Shown: one piece after another, positions 11,066 through 21,938 of the stretch | How positions within the stretch are numbered: the first letter of the stretch is position 1 | How the letters are laid out: each line of letters starts with the position of its first letter | Assembly (NCBI GenBank): GCA_003013855.2 | Contig: PVNU02002353.1 | Coordinates: 3,154,042-3,218,041 of the forward strand | Origin: Liriodendron chinense | Lineage: Eukaryota > Streptophyta > Magnoliopsida > Magnoliales > Magnoliaceae | Direction of reading: 5' to 3' | DNA: 64,000 nucleotides | Position numbers and translations under genes: made by a program | Notes under the pieces: generated by a model | Databases searched by the model: none | What the model saw: the letters and a program-made list of their open reading frames with translations, nothing else | Told to the model about the DNA's origin: nothing

Positions 11066-11102
11066 GTCTAGAGTGAAATTTTATATATCCAACTATATAT
11101 GT

Positions 11103-12088
11103 TTAGAGGTGGCAATGGGTCGGGTCGGGTTGTTTCCACCTCAACCCTAACCCGACCCAAATTGAATTGGGTTGGATTTTCCCAATCCTTACCCAACCCT
11201 AATTAAACCGGGTCGGGTTGGGTTGACCCGCATTTTAATGATCAACTAACTAATTTGTAGATTAAAATTGTATAATGGCGCTTCTCAGTAGCAGCTTCCT
11301 CTCTTTCTATCTCGTGCAGCTGCAAGAAGCCCTCTATTTGCAACCCGTGGTTAGGGTTCTCGAAAGAGAGAATTTATAATGGCTTTTTTAAATGCATTGA
11401 CAGAGAATGGTGCTCGATACTCTGCACGTAAAACTTTTTGAAATTGACATTTAATATTTCATCTGAACCATCCAATAAATGACTAACAATTTTGTTTTTA
11501 TTTTTCAACCATTGGATCAAATCAACAAGACCATTTGATATTAAATTTTTTAAATAATTAAATTGTGGATACAATTATTGAAATGAAGCCATTTGATCCT
11601 TTCATTTTAATCATCCAATAAATTCTTACCAACAATCAAATAAATATAACCATTAAGATAATTTTATTAATTTATTTTATGGGCCATTAGCTACCATTTC
11701 AGTTCTCCAATAAATGAGCACCAGAAAATAAATAAATCTAATGATATTTTAGGTCTACATATCACAAAATGTGATCATTGGTGTGCACATGGTTATTAAA
11801 TTGATAAACATGTGGACCAAGGTGTGTGAGGGAAAAAAAACTATGTATTTTTTTTTTAAGGGTAGAAAAAAAAAACTATGTATTATTTAACTAATAAGAA
11901 AATCAATATATAATAGTCTACTTAGCCCCTATATGATTTTGGTCGGGTCGGGTCGGGTCACCTTTAACTCTAATCCAACCCATAAAAATCCAGATCAGGT
12001 CGGGTCAACCCAAAAATTAAATTCAGGTCAAAATTTCCAACCCTAAACTAGGAAAAAAGGGGTCGGGTCGGGTTGAATTTTGCCAGGT
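11103..12088. mobile_element. Probable MITE with GGGTCGGGT-rich ends
   Basis: Both ends are rich in (GGGTC)n: GGCAATGGGTCGGGTCGGG at about 11111, and GGTCGGGTCGGGTC at about 11941 and GGTCGGGTCGGGTTG at about 12061, with complementary CAACCC blocks. The middle is AT-rich and non-coding. The exact boundaries and superfamily are unclear; related name-like GGCCCGG elements lie at 34211-34745, 37755-37985 and 38335-38555. Confidence 0.4.
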
Positions 12089-12990
12089 CTATATATGTTT
12101 CAAATGGGCATGTAAATATGGAGAAGGGAGGAGAAGTTGTGATGCACTCAAGTTATTGAGGCCCCTTCAGTGGTAAAGAATTAAATGGTTTCTTAAAGGT
12201 ACGTAAGGTCACACTTCTTTTCATGCATCCACATAAAAAATTCAATGGCTTCCCAAACTATATTTTTAGTTTACAGTTGATGCATATAGGTTAGTCCATT
12301 ATTCCGCAATTGAGTCTAACAACACACTTGTGCAAAATGGATGCATCAAGACCCTTTCTATTCATTGACTAAAGTTACTTAAACATATAATTCCGATTGC
12401 ATGAACGAGGTGCAATCTGCACTCTAGAGAAAGAGAGGGGGTGGAAACATGGACAGGAGGCTCTTCCAAGCATCGCTGACGGGGAATGTCGTTTCCTTGC
12501 TAAAACTAATTCTAGAAGATGAACTCATTTTGGATAGAGTTTTGGTAGATAATGTTCCAGAGACTCCTTTTCATATCGCATCCATGCGTGGGACGTCGAT
12601 TTTGCCATAGAAATCCTACATCGAAAACCCGAACTAGCCCGTGTATTAAGCTCAAAGGGACTTTCACCTCTTCACTTCGCGTCAGCAAATGGGTACGTGG
12701 ATGTAATAAAAAGCTCTTAAAGTTCACCCCAGACGTTTCCCTTGATCGGGATCGAGAGGGGAGAACTCCACTCCATGCAGCAGCCATGAAAGGCCGAGTC
12801 AATGTCTTGAATGAGTTAATTCGAATCAAACCCAACTCAGTGCGGGACTTGACTATTCGACGTGAGACGGTGCTGCACCTCTGCGTCAAACATAAGCAGC
12901 TCGAGGCATTGGAGATGTTGGTAGGATTGGGTTAATCAGAAGGATGAGGATGGAAACACCATACTCCATCTCTCTGCAGCCAAGAAGCAT

Positions 12991-12992
<2 letters not shown>

Positions 12993-13034
<42 letters not shown>
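12993..13034. repeat. (CT)n microsatellite
   Basis: About 20 CT units directly after the last recognisable codon of the ankyrin exon 1. A second (CT)n tract at 13383-13403 borders the other side of a LINE tail. Confidence 0.95.
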
Positions 13035-13038
<4 letters not shown>

Positions 13039-13382
13039 TTTCTTTTTTCTTTTTTCTTTTTTTCTTTTTTGATAAAGGCGGGAGCTCTCCGTTTTCTTTT
13101 TTCTTTTTTTCTTTTTTGATAAAGGCGGGAGCACATGCACCACATGAATCTTTGTTGATTTAGCAAAATATCTGTACAACCAAATAAAAAGAGAAGGTCC
13201 ACACTGATCATACAAGAAATAAAACAAAACCAGAAACTCCAAGAGACCCAACGCCCCACCCAAACACCAAAGCAAACCATGCAGAGCCACAGAAATGAGA
13301 CAGGAGCAAATGAACCCCTACTCAGCCCACGCTGCCCACTTACTGCCATGCTTCGACACCAGGCCACCACAGCAGGAAAGAT
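13035..13382 (-). mobile_element. LINE 3' end inserted in a CT microsatellite, with duplicated tail
   Basis: On the minus strand, about 235 bp of LINE-like 3' UTR ends in GCTCCCGCCTTTATC followed by an A-rich tail (AAAAAAGAAAAAAAG). The GCTCCCGCCTTTATC-plus-tail unit occurs twice (about 13038-13087 and 13088-13135). The piece is flanked by CT microsatellite on both sides, which would be the expected target duplication if the element landed in the repeat. Confidence 0.55.
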
Positions 13383-13416
<34 letters not shown>

Positions 13417-13417
<1 letters not shown>

Positions 13418-13975
13418 GAGTTTGAAAACGATGCAGTCAACCCAGGACTCGTCTGAGTCAACTCGGCCCAGTCACTGACCTGGGTTGAGGAAACCAGCTC
13501 TGCCCTCGTTACTGTGCAACTCGGGCCTGCTTTCCCGAGTCTACTCAGAACCCAGTTGACTCAGGCGAGTCAAACAATAGTTTTAAAACTCGACTTCACT
13601 CGATGTACATCCAGGTTTGGTTGACTCAAAAGTCTCAGATGAGTCTTGACTCGACTGAATATTTAATAATTAAATCAATATTATTTATAAATATTTTAAA
13701 CATTAGTCCCTCTGAAAATAAACATTAGTCCCTCTGCTATTTATGAAAATCCCAATTCTTACTAATAAAAAAATGCTTCTAAAGAAATGACATGCAAGTC
13801 ATGTTAAGTCTGGTTGGGTCGATCGAGTCATCTAGTTGAATCAATGAGTCACTTTGATTTGAGGCTGAGTCATGCTTTGAACCTATTTTCATGGTGATTT
13901 AGGCACAAAATTTCATCAATTCGAGTTGACACAGCCGTGTTTCGAGTTGAGTCACCAAGTTTTAACACTATGGTC
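13417..13975. mobile_element. Probable MITE rich in GACTCG/CGAGTC
   Basis: The segment begins GAGTTTGAAAACGATGCAG and ends CCAAGTTTTAACACTATGG, and is filled with GACTCGNCTGAGTCAACTCG-like words in both orientations. No open frame of interest. Boundaries are approximate. Confidence 0.35.
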
Positions 13976-14691
13976 AAAAGGTGTAAGCCGAGTTTTACGT
14001 AGGGCGATTTTATAGTCTTGAGAAAAAGCATATATACTGTTAATAGGGGCGCAGGTGCAGTTGTTGGTGTATTTCAAAAGGGCTTTGGTTTTGGTTTTGT
14101 TAAAAGCCTTAAGAGTCGTTTTTACCTCTTCAACTTTTTTTTTCTCGTGGAAATGCTTAGATCCATATGGAGAGCTCACAAGGAAAAGCAAAGCCTTAAG
14201 AAGAATTCCTCTCTAGCTAGCTTCCTGAAAAAACCAATTAAAACTATTCTCTAACTTGTAGGTGTATACCACACTTATTTTACAGAGACGAACAGAAAGT
14301 GATTAAAAATAAATAATAATAAAAACCTACGTACAAACAGTATCTTTTTCTCTTAAGCAATTGTTAAGCATGGAGGGTCTCTTCTTCTCCTATGATTTTA
14401 ATTGTTCTTGGTATGCAATTTTTAATAGTGAACAATCTGATCTTCTTCTCTTTTGATTTCCATCAATTTTGGATTGCCAACTTTCTGTTGGATTGTTGTA
14501 CAACAACCTGTATGTTATCTGGTATTTCAGCCATTCAGCATCTAATCGATACAAATTAATCGATACAAATCCCTATCTACTTTATTGTAATTGTTTTTTT
14601 CCTTCTCAATCGTGAGTGCAATGAATTCTACTAAAGCAGCTCGATGGTGTTTTACTTGGTTATGTGAAAGAAACTGTAGTGTACCTTTAAT

Positions 14692-14945
14692 CTACTACAT
14701 GAAAAAGTGCTAAATTCGATGGTCCCAATTCAATGGTCCGTGCAGTAAAAAAAAAAGTTGTAATATCAACAGTCAAATACTAAATTCGATGGTCTATAAC
14801 GGGTTTAAGGTTTTAAGGTTTAGTTTTTGGGTTTAATATTAGGCTTATGGTTAAAGGTCTAGGATTTAATTAGTTTACCGATTAGATTTAGGATTTAGAG
14901 TTAGGGTTTAGGGTTTAGTGTTAGTTTTAGCGTTTACGGTTCCCA
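14692..14945. mobile_element. CACTA-like left end with TTTAGGG-like repeats
   Basis: CTACATGAAAAAGTGCTAAA closely matches the tip at 26725 and is followed by AATTCGATGGTC motifs repeated twice. The right part (about 14880-14945) holds degenerate TTTAGGG units (GGGTTTAGGGTTTAG), resembling interstitial plant telomere repeat. No right-hand CACTA end was found. Confidence 0.45.
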
Positions 14946-15199
14946 ATCTGTCCAGTGGAGGTCGGTTGGCCGAGTCTTAACAGGGTTGACCAAGATTCCC
15001 TATCTTGTTTTCTCAACTGTCAATCGAGGTATGCCTTTGTCGACATGAATTAGCGTAATTCTAAGAGAATTTAGAGAGCTTACACATTTTTTAAGATGAT
15101 TTTGTAGGGAGCTATGGTTTTCTACTCTAAGGTTTACCGGTAAGTTGATCTCATGTCTTCTAATTTTGTTTTCATAGTGTTGATTGTTTGTCATTTTGT

Positions 15200-16679
15200 G
15201 CTGTGATTTTTTCCAGTAGGGATTTTTCTACATAAAACTTGTGTTCTTTGTTGCTTTGTTCATGTTTTCTCTTTCGTTTGTGTGATTCGACTCTGAGGTT
15301 GCTTTCGTGCCCCAACAAAAATAAGTTACCATTATTAAGATCCTAACTCTAGCCGTCTATTGGTTTCTTTTCACATTATTTTCTTTTAGATCTGCTCTAA
15401 AATGACAAGGGGAGGGCTCAAAGGACGTGGGTGGAAGCAATCAGAAAAGACTTGACATATGGTTTAATGAAGTTATGGCCCTTTAATAGAATAGAATGGT
15501 TGAAATGGATTTATGTAGCCGGCCCTAATTAACTGGAAAAAGGCTTGGATGATGATGATGATGATGAACATTCCTTCTATTGGTCATCTTCTTCTGAGTC
15601 TTTTTATTCTATTGTTATCCCCACATCCAGTACTAGAAAATGTAGTTATTTGGTGTTTTCATTTTCAGACATCTCCTCTTGATCTGTGATCTCTTCCTTC
15701 TGATCATCCATCTGTGCACCCTCCCCTTAAATCATCTTCCCTTTCTCTGATTTCTAGTAATTCGTCTACACCTGTTTCTGATATGTTATCTCCTCTTGAG
15801 TTTTTGTACAAGTGAAATGGCCAGATTTCTAGGCCATAGCATTTAGCCTTGGAAAGTTCATTTCATGCACACATACTCGCACTTGCAACGACGGTGGATG
15901 TGAAGGATTTTGCATGGGGCCTTCTGCGCGCCATGCTTCTGGCATGAAAGTATTTACCCTGTAATTAATTTTGGATTTTTTTTCATTTACTCCAACAACA
16001 TTCTTTGGTAATGTACCTCCATCATGGGATGTCAACAGCATTCTCAAAGGTTTTAATTGAAAAGTGGGACGACCCATACCACGTCAATCAAAGAATCCAA
16101 AGCATTAGATCAATAGCATGGAAAGTGGACCATCTAGATCGGATTGAGTGTATAAAGAAAATAGGTTCAGTAATCATCTTCAACCATCCATCAGATAAAT
16201 CCATCTTTGTATTGCATATGATTTCAGGCTAAGGCTACTGTTTGATAATTCTAACCATGCAATCTATGACCCATAAAAAACAAACATTGGCCTTATTCAT
16301 AGGGTTAAGATCCTCCGATCAGCATGATTTTGGCACCATGGCTTGCTCCCAACAGTAATTTTGGATGAACCATCCTGATTGATGATTGGCCATTGCTTGT
16401 GTTATTCAAAAGTTTTGGTGAAGTTGCTAACATCATGGGAAGGCGGGGACTCTACCAAAAACCTTCAAATAAAGTGGACCAAAAAACAAAATCATTTCAC
16501 AGTGTTTACCCTTGTGAAAAAAAAAAAAAAAAAGCCACTACTGGGAGATGAAAAGATGAAAGTACCCACTTCTGTATTATACATACTCCACCTCAGAAAA
16601 TCTTGACCAACAAGAAAGTCTTCCAACTTGCAAGTCACAGCAATTTCTACTTTCTTCTGTTTCTAATTTTCTAGTTTTA
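15200..16679. other. Intron-like / intergenic DNA, no gene recognised
   Basis: This lies inside the span of the ankyrin pseudogene's intron. There is a (GAT)n tract at about 15549-15568 and an A-run at 16520-16534. Short frames here have no recognisable domain. Confidence 0.4.
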
Positions 16680-16797
16680 GCATGTGTTTGGTTGTAAGAA
16701 ATATCATGATATTTCATGAAATTTTGCACCAAATTAGACTGATTGATCATACAATATCATGGAATTTCATTATACCTTGTTGCAACCAAATGTAGCC
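16680..16797. mobile_element. Small Tourist-like MITE (118 bp)
   Basis: TTA flanks both ends (16677-16679 and 16798-16800). The tips GCATGTGTTTGGTTG and GCAACCAAATGTAGC form imperfect inverted repeats. It sits in the ankyrin pseudogene intron just before exon 2. Confidence 0.6.
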
Positions 16798-17789
16798 TTA
16801 AGCTCTTGTTAATAAATATCCCTTCTTTTTTATTGAAATATAAAACTGAAATATGTGTGCTGATTTTGAGATTTTTGCTCAGTGAGACTCGAATGGATGT
16901 AAATGAGAAAAATGGCCATGGTCTCACACCCTTGGATCTCTTAAAACTTCATCCAAGTGTATCTGGAGACATGGAAATGGATGGAGAGTTCCTCCGATGA
17001 AAGGGAGCGAAAAGATCTTGGGAGATGTCACCAGCACACAGTAGCCATCAGGTTCCTGAGAGGCTCCTTGAGAAGGATGTGAATACAATAGATGAGCTAC
17101 GGGCTGCAGTGATGGTGGTGGCACTACTGATTGCTCTCGTTTCAGTTCAAATAGCATATTACACAGGCAGCTACCAACTACGTACAAGTTCAGGTAGCTT
17201 AATTGGTCAGATTCTGGGCTGGTTTACTGCTCTTTTCACACCAGTTATCATTGCAGGAGCATGTCGAATGATCAGGTGGCTCAAAGAAGGTGGTCAGGAG
17301 ATGACCCGAAGGGAATGGGAGGATGGTTGTTGAGATGGATTCTAGGCAGTCGTCTTGTATCATTTTTCATCCTCATAATATTCATGGATCCTCTGTACAT
17401 TGGGCAGAAATGTACCTGAATCCAGACCGTCCAGGTCATATGCTGCTACTTCCTTCTTCTTAGTTGCATGTTCTTCTTCTTGATGCATGAATAAAACCCA
17501 GCTAACGTTGGCAGCAGTTGTTCTCTCCTGGGGTTTTGATTTTGGCGCCTCTCTCTGTTCATGGTAATCCTAAGCGTGGGATGCCCATCGTCCATTTGAG
17601 AAGAGTGTCTGTTCTTGGTGAGGCAAAGGGGTGTATCTCCAACTGCAATCTCTGCTGAAATGGCCATGGCTAAGTAGAACCATGCCAAAGTTTTGAAAAC
17701 ACAGGCTGGGCCCACTTGGCCCACAAGCCTATTCTTGTTGGGGCTTCAATGGAAACTCTTTAATAGTGGGAATTGTCTCTCAAATTCCT

Positions 17790-18165
17790 ATTACAAATAG
17801 GGCTATCTAGGAGCCTAAGGTCAGTCCAAGCTAGGCCTGCAAAGCAAAACCTAGGCCCAAGACTAGCCCAAGGCCGTACTGGGCCAAAAGAAACAGGCCC
17901 AAGGCTAGCCTTTAATAATTATACATTGACAGAGAGCCCGGCCAGCCATTTTTGTGCAAGGTCTGGGGTGTTCATTAGGTTTTCCCTACCATGAATGCTA
18001 TATGAAAATGCCCTTGAACCCCTAATCGAGGTGGCCCAACAGGCTCTTACATAGACTGAGCCCAGCCCTATGAGCATGAGTTTTAGACGACTGGCCAAAT
18101 ATTTCCATCAAAGCTGAGCCTGAAATCCCGATGGGCCAGCCTGGCCCATTGACGGTCCTAGTAGT
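17790..18165. repeat. GGCCCAAG-rich repeat, probable MITE remnant
   Basis: The stretch is dominated by AGGCCCAAG, CTAGCCCAAGG and GGGCCAGCCTGGCCC words. It resembles other GGCC-rich repeats of the window (57230-57620) but no termini could be defined. Confidence 0.3.
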
Positions 18166-18372
18166 TATTTTATTTATTATTTATTTTATTTTATTTTTTG
18201 AAGGAAATGGCCTTCAGTTCCTCGGTCATTTGCAGCTGCTACAAATGCAATGGCCTCATTCAAGAGCTCAGCTGGGTTTCTGGCATGGATCCGATGGGAG
18301 AATATATTGCCGGTAGCATATTTTTGTGCTACTTCCGAGACTTTGAACACAGGACCTTCCGCTTTTATATCA

Positions 18373-18448
18373 TGTCAAACAACCACTTGATCTAAAAGCT
18401 CGAACTGTTAGAGGATGGTGTATCAATGTACATCAAGGGACTCTAACA
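18373..18448 (-). repeat. TRIM mini-LTR 1
   Basis: 76 bp, TG...CA ends; preceded on the plus strand by a decayed primer-binding site (TATATCA). Confidence 0.75.
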
Positions 18449-18651
18449 CTCCCCCGCACGTGCAGGGTGGAACTTCCGTACGGGAACGTATTGGGCAAGG
18501 GTGGAGGGACACTCACACCATAAATAGGCCGGGTGGAGGGACACTCGCACCATAAAATAGGCCAAGCTTGCCCCCCGTGGGAGAATATATTAACCGGTGG
18601 CATATTTGCTACTTCCGAGATTTGAACACAAGACCTTCCTCTCTGATACCA

Positions 18652-18727
18652 TGTCAAACAACCACTTTCTCTAAAAGCTCGAGCTTTTAGAGGATGGCGT
18701 AACAATGTATATCAAGGGACTTCAACA
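18652..18727 (-). repeat. TRIM mini-LTR 2 (best preserved PBS)
   Basis: 76 bp; flanked on its internal side by the intact primer-binding-site complement CTCTGATACCA. Confidence 0.8.
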
Positions 18728-18945
18728 TCTTTGTCCCGAAGGGGTGGTTGGCACACCCCTAGGAGCCACCATGCGTCATGACTTGGAGCAACTGCAAACC
18801 ATAACGGCTACCAGAGCCAAAGAGGCTCTCATTTGCAAGCTCCCACATCATGGCCCGCCATTACGAAAAGGATCGAATGATGGCCAACTTGGTGCGTTCC
18901 ACCCGGTCTCAAAATTGGACTTCAGCGAAATTGAATTTAGAACAC

Positions 18946-19021
18946 TGTCAAATCACTACTTTCTCTAAAAGCTCGAGCCATTAAAGGATGGCATATTAAT
19001 GTATATCAAGAGACTTTAACA
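18946..19021 (-). repeat. TRIM mini-LTR 3
   Basis: 76 bp, similar to LTRs 1 and 2 over its length, but the neighbouring primer-binding site is unrecognisable. Confidence 0.7.
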
Positions 19022-19155
19022 CTCCCCACGGTACTAGGCAAGGGTGGAGGGACACTCAACTCACACCATAAACGGCCCACCATAGGAGAATATATTCCAA
19101 CGGCATATTTGCTACTCTCAGAATTTGAACACTTAAACCCTCTGTTCTAATACCA

Positions 19156-19230
19156 TGTCAAACAATCGCTTGCTCTAAAAGTTTTAACCATTAGAGGATA
19201 ATATGTTAATGTATATCAAAGGAATTAACA
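19156..19230 (-). repeat. TRIM mini-LTR 4
   Basis: 75 bp with several substitutions; CTAATACCA beside it is a decayed primer-binding site. Confidence 0.65.
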
Positions 19231-19596
19231 CTCCATCCATTTCCAACTGTGCCCGATTACTTGCACAAAATTTTAACATATCTACGGCTGTGAGATCATG
19301 TCCATTTATTCTCACTCGAGCGTCGCTAAGCAGAAATCTCATATTCTGCACCGATATTTATTTTATTTTTCAATAAAAAAGAATAGCTTGTTAGCAAGAG
19401 CATTGTCCTAGCTAGAAAATTAATTAAAAAGTGGAGAAATAGTGATTGTTGGAAATTGCAAGATAGGAACTATAATTCAGTGGGTTTTTGTAACTTATCT
19501 CACTAGCATTTACATCGTTACTGGTGGCCGAGTTGTTTTCCATTGTTTCTGTATTTAAAGCCTAGCTTATTCATCGCTCCCATTAGCTTTTTTTTC

Positions 19597-19940
19597 AGTT
19601 CAAGGGAAGTTATTATGCTAGCAGCCACCAACTACACACAAGGTCAGGTGGTTTTCTTGGTCAGGTATGGGGTTGGATTACTGCTCTTATAGCTTCGATT
19701 ATCATCGCTTGAGCATGTAGACCGATCGGGTGTCCCATCGTCATAGGAGCATATCAACTGATCAGGTGGCTGAGGAAGGTGATAAGGAGAAGTCCTGCAA
19801 CGAATGAGAGCATCCCACAGGCGGTGTGAGGATGGACTCTAGGCACTCCCCTTGAATCATCCCATGCCCACAAATCCTGATCATGAATACACCATACAGT
19901 GGACACACATGAACCTCAATCCAGGCCGTCCAGATTGTTA
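19597..19940 (+). pseudogene. Second, decayed copy of the ankyrin gene's 3' end
   Basis: It matches 17140-17430: CAGCCACCAACTACACAC corresponds to the CAGCTACCAACTACGTAC region, then GGTCAGGTATGGGGTTGGAT to the GGTCAGATTCTGGGCTGG region, and the homology continues into the 3' flank (GGACTCTAGGCA, CCAGGCCGTCC). A readable GFLGQVWGWITALIASIIIA is followed by a stop. Part of the tail (GGAGCATATCAACTGATCAGG) is repeated after an extra 45 bp. This indicates a local duplication of the last exon. It is non-coding now and lies between TRIM LTR 4 and LTR 5. Confidence 0.7.
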
Positions 19941-19944
19941 AGAG

Positions 19945-20075
19945 TGTTAAAGTCCCTTGATTTACATAGATACACCATCTTCTAATGGCTCGAGCTTTTA
20001 GATCAAGTGGTGATTTGACATGATATCAAAGCAGAAGGTTAAATGTTCGAATCTAAATTTAGAGAACCAGTATAT
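19945..20075 (+). mobile_element. TRIM mini-LTR 5 with PBS, opposite orientation
   Basis: The 76-bp LTR at 19945-20020 runs TGTTAAAGTCCCTTGA to GATTTGACA and is followed at once by TGATATCAAAGC, a one- or two-mismatch initiator-Met primer-binding site, then AAATGTTCGAATCTAAAT, which matches the internal side of the array in reverse. It is a single 5' end; no second LTR was seen to the right. Confidence 0.75.
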
Positions 20076-20939
20076 GAATATTGAAAACATGGGCCCATCT
20101 TCTATGGTTAATGTAAGAGAGAGAGAGGAGAAAAAAAATAACCCAGTTTCCTCTCCTCTTTTGGATAAGAATGACAGAATGGGTCCCACTCCTACTTGAA
20201 CGGGCTGGGCCAACTGGCTCATACACATGGCCCAAGCCAACCCAATTGACAAATGGACTTAAATTTAGGCCCACGGGCCGAACATCACTGTCCAAACCTG
20301 ACCCAAACTGGGCCACTCCTGAACGTGGCCTCTGCTCCCTAGTGATTAGCTTCAACAGACGCTATGGTCTTCTCTCCTCGGCAGATCTGGACGTGTCCCT
20401 GTTGTGCTTGCATCGGTTCACCAGGGTTTCCCATGGGCTGGTCCAGTGTATTTCTACCGAATTCAAACTAGTCCAACAGCAACATTTTGTCTCTGTATCT
20501 GTGGGTTGGGTGCATGCAACAAATGTCCCTGTCTCTAACCCTGTGGCTTCCCCTGGTGGAACCCACCAGTTTACAGGCACCAGCTGGGTTCATACAGGTG
20601 GGTTGTTGCACTTGCACCCCAGACATGAATAGCTACATTTCTGCAATTATTTTCTCGCCAACACGTCACATGCGTGGAATATTCATCCATGAAAAAGGTG
20701 GGCCACACCATGATGATTGCCTGACATGAAAATAATGCCATCCACTCACTGACTGGGACATCAAAATAAATGAACAACCAATGGTACGACTAATTAGACT
20801 GATGTGGACCACCTAGTGAGTAAATTGGCTTGATTTTCACATCAAGTGATAATCATGGTGGGGCCCACCTTTTGTACGGATTGGATATGTTGTGGGAGAA
20901 AAGGCTGTATCATTTGCATCTGATCATGGTCTACTTACT

Positions 20940-21938
20940 AAAAAATATCCCAGGTCTTTGGGCCAGCGGTGATGTCCGTGTTTTATCTACTCGATCGCTC
21001 CATTTGCCAGCTCAGTTTAGGACATTAGAGAGTGAATTAGGTGTTACCACGGGAACAGCTTAGTGGGTGTTACCTCCACCGTATGTCCCACATGGATAGT
21101 ATTTTATATATCCATGCCGTCCATCCGTTTCTCCATACCATTTTAGGATGGTCTTTCAAACATTATGCAAATCCAAATCTCAAGTGGACCATACCACTGG
21201 AAACAGCGTTGATAGAGTGCCCACCATTAAAAATTCCAAAGAGCCCATCGTAAGGTTTTGGTAATGTTTATTTGCAATCCAAGCTCTTCATAATGTCAAA
21301 GTCTGGATGAAGGGAAAATTTAAATATCAACTTGATCTAAAACTTTTGTGGCCTGGAAAATGCTTTTAATGATTATTCACCGCTCTTTCTATTGGTATGG
21401 TCCACCTGAGATTTGGATCTTCTTATAATTTTGGATCTCGTTTTAAAATTAAGCATAACAATAGATCGACAGCGTGATATATAAAAAATAAATCAAGTTA
21501 GGCCCACACAGCAGGGGTAACATCCACTAAGGTGTTACTTGGGTAACAGCTAATTCGCTCCCAGGACATTAGTCCAGACTCGAAGGAGACCCAAAATTCA
21601 AATGGGCCAGACCACGAGAAACTTTGGGGATGCAAAACAGCCACTGTTCATTTCTTTCTCGGGACCACCATGATATTGACGTGCCATCTAACGCATTCAT
21701 AAGTTGATTCCCAAATAGACACACAAGTATCATCATGATCCAAAACTACCTTTTTGCCCCTAGAAAGTTTCAATGGGGAGCGTTCAATCTCCACTGTTTC
21801 CTGTGGTGTGGCCCACTTGAGTTCAGATCTCCCTCTTGCTTGAGCTCATGACATAACATGAGCTAAAGAAACAGATGAACGGAGTGGATATAACAAAAAT
21901 TATCCCGGTGGCCCCATACTGCTGCAACCCGGGTTACC
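20940..21938. mobile_element. Outer foldback element split by a nested copy
   Basis: The left arm (GCGGTGATGTCCGTGTTTTA to TTTAGGACATTA, about 20964-21027) resumes after the nested element at 21572 (GTCCAGACTCGAAGG) and continues through a loop to a right arm ending GGATATAACAAAAATTATCC and GTGGCCCCAT. The two halves join correctly when the insert and one 9-bp repeat are removed. Confidence 0.7.
21028..21562. mobile_element. Nested foldback element with 9-bp target duplication
   Basis: Identical 9-mers AGGACATTA flank it at 21019-21027 and 21563-21571. The tips GAGAGTGAATTAGGTGTTAC and GCTAATTCGCTCCC are inverted repeats, followed by AGCTTAGTGGGTGTTACC and its complement, then the shared core. 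Length 535 bp. A 9-bp duplication with long inverted arms points to Mutator-like mobilisation. Confidence 0.9.

Larger units (their letters stand above)
12449..17333 (+). pseudogene. Ankyrin-repeat / PGG-type membrane protein pseudogene (BDA1-like)
   Basis: Exon 1 starts MDRRLFQASLTGNVVSLL and carries about four ankyrin repeats (TPFHIASMRG, SPLHFASANGYVDVI, TPLHAAAMKGRVNVL, TVLHLCVKHKQLEAL), ending DEDGNTILHLSAAKKHT at about 12992. Exon 2 begins near 16878 (LLSETRMDVNEKNGHGLTPLD), continues to LLEKDVNTIDELRAAVMVVALL and a hydrophobic C-terminus with two predicted membrane segments (about 17105-17165 and 17205-17265), stopping at 17331. This layout matches plant ANK-TM proteins such as BDA1, which act at membranes in defence signalling. 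Damage: frameshifts near 12598 and 12711, another near 12935, and an in-frame TGA at 16998-17000 between the last ankyrin unit and the membrane part. The intron (about 12993-16875) is filled with a CT repeat, a LINE tail and a CACTA-like end. I infer a dead gene; sequencing error is unlikely to explain four lesions. Confidence 0.8.
18225..19230 (-). mobile_element. TRIM-like retroelement array: four 76-bp LTRs in the same orientation
   Basis: Mini-LTRs lie at 18373-18448, 18652-18727, 18946-19021 and 19156-19230, each starting TGTCAAA and ending TAACA or CAACA on the plus strand (so TGTT...GACA on the minus strand). Next to the second LTR is CTCTGATACCA (18641-18651), the complement of an initiator-Met primer-binding site; beside the first is a polypurine-like GGGGGAG (minus strand, 18449-18455). 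The spacer of about 200 bp (18449-18651) has no coding capacity. Short LTR, PBS, polypurine tract and no genes define terminal-repeat retrotransposons in miniature. The head-to-tail LTR-spacer-LTR pattern suggests repeated unequal recombination. Confidence 0.75.

Noticed and set aside
20171..20632. 153-residue open frame
   Set aside because: Low conservation appearance, built over GGCCCA-rich repeat DNA with no domain; treated as a chance frame.
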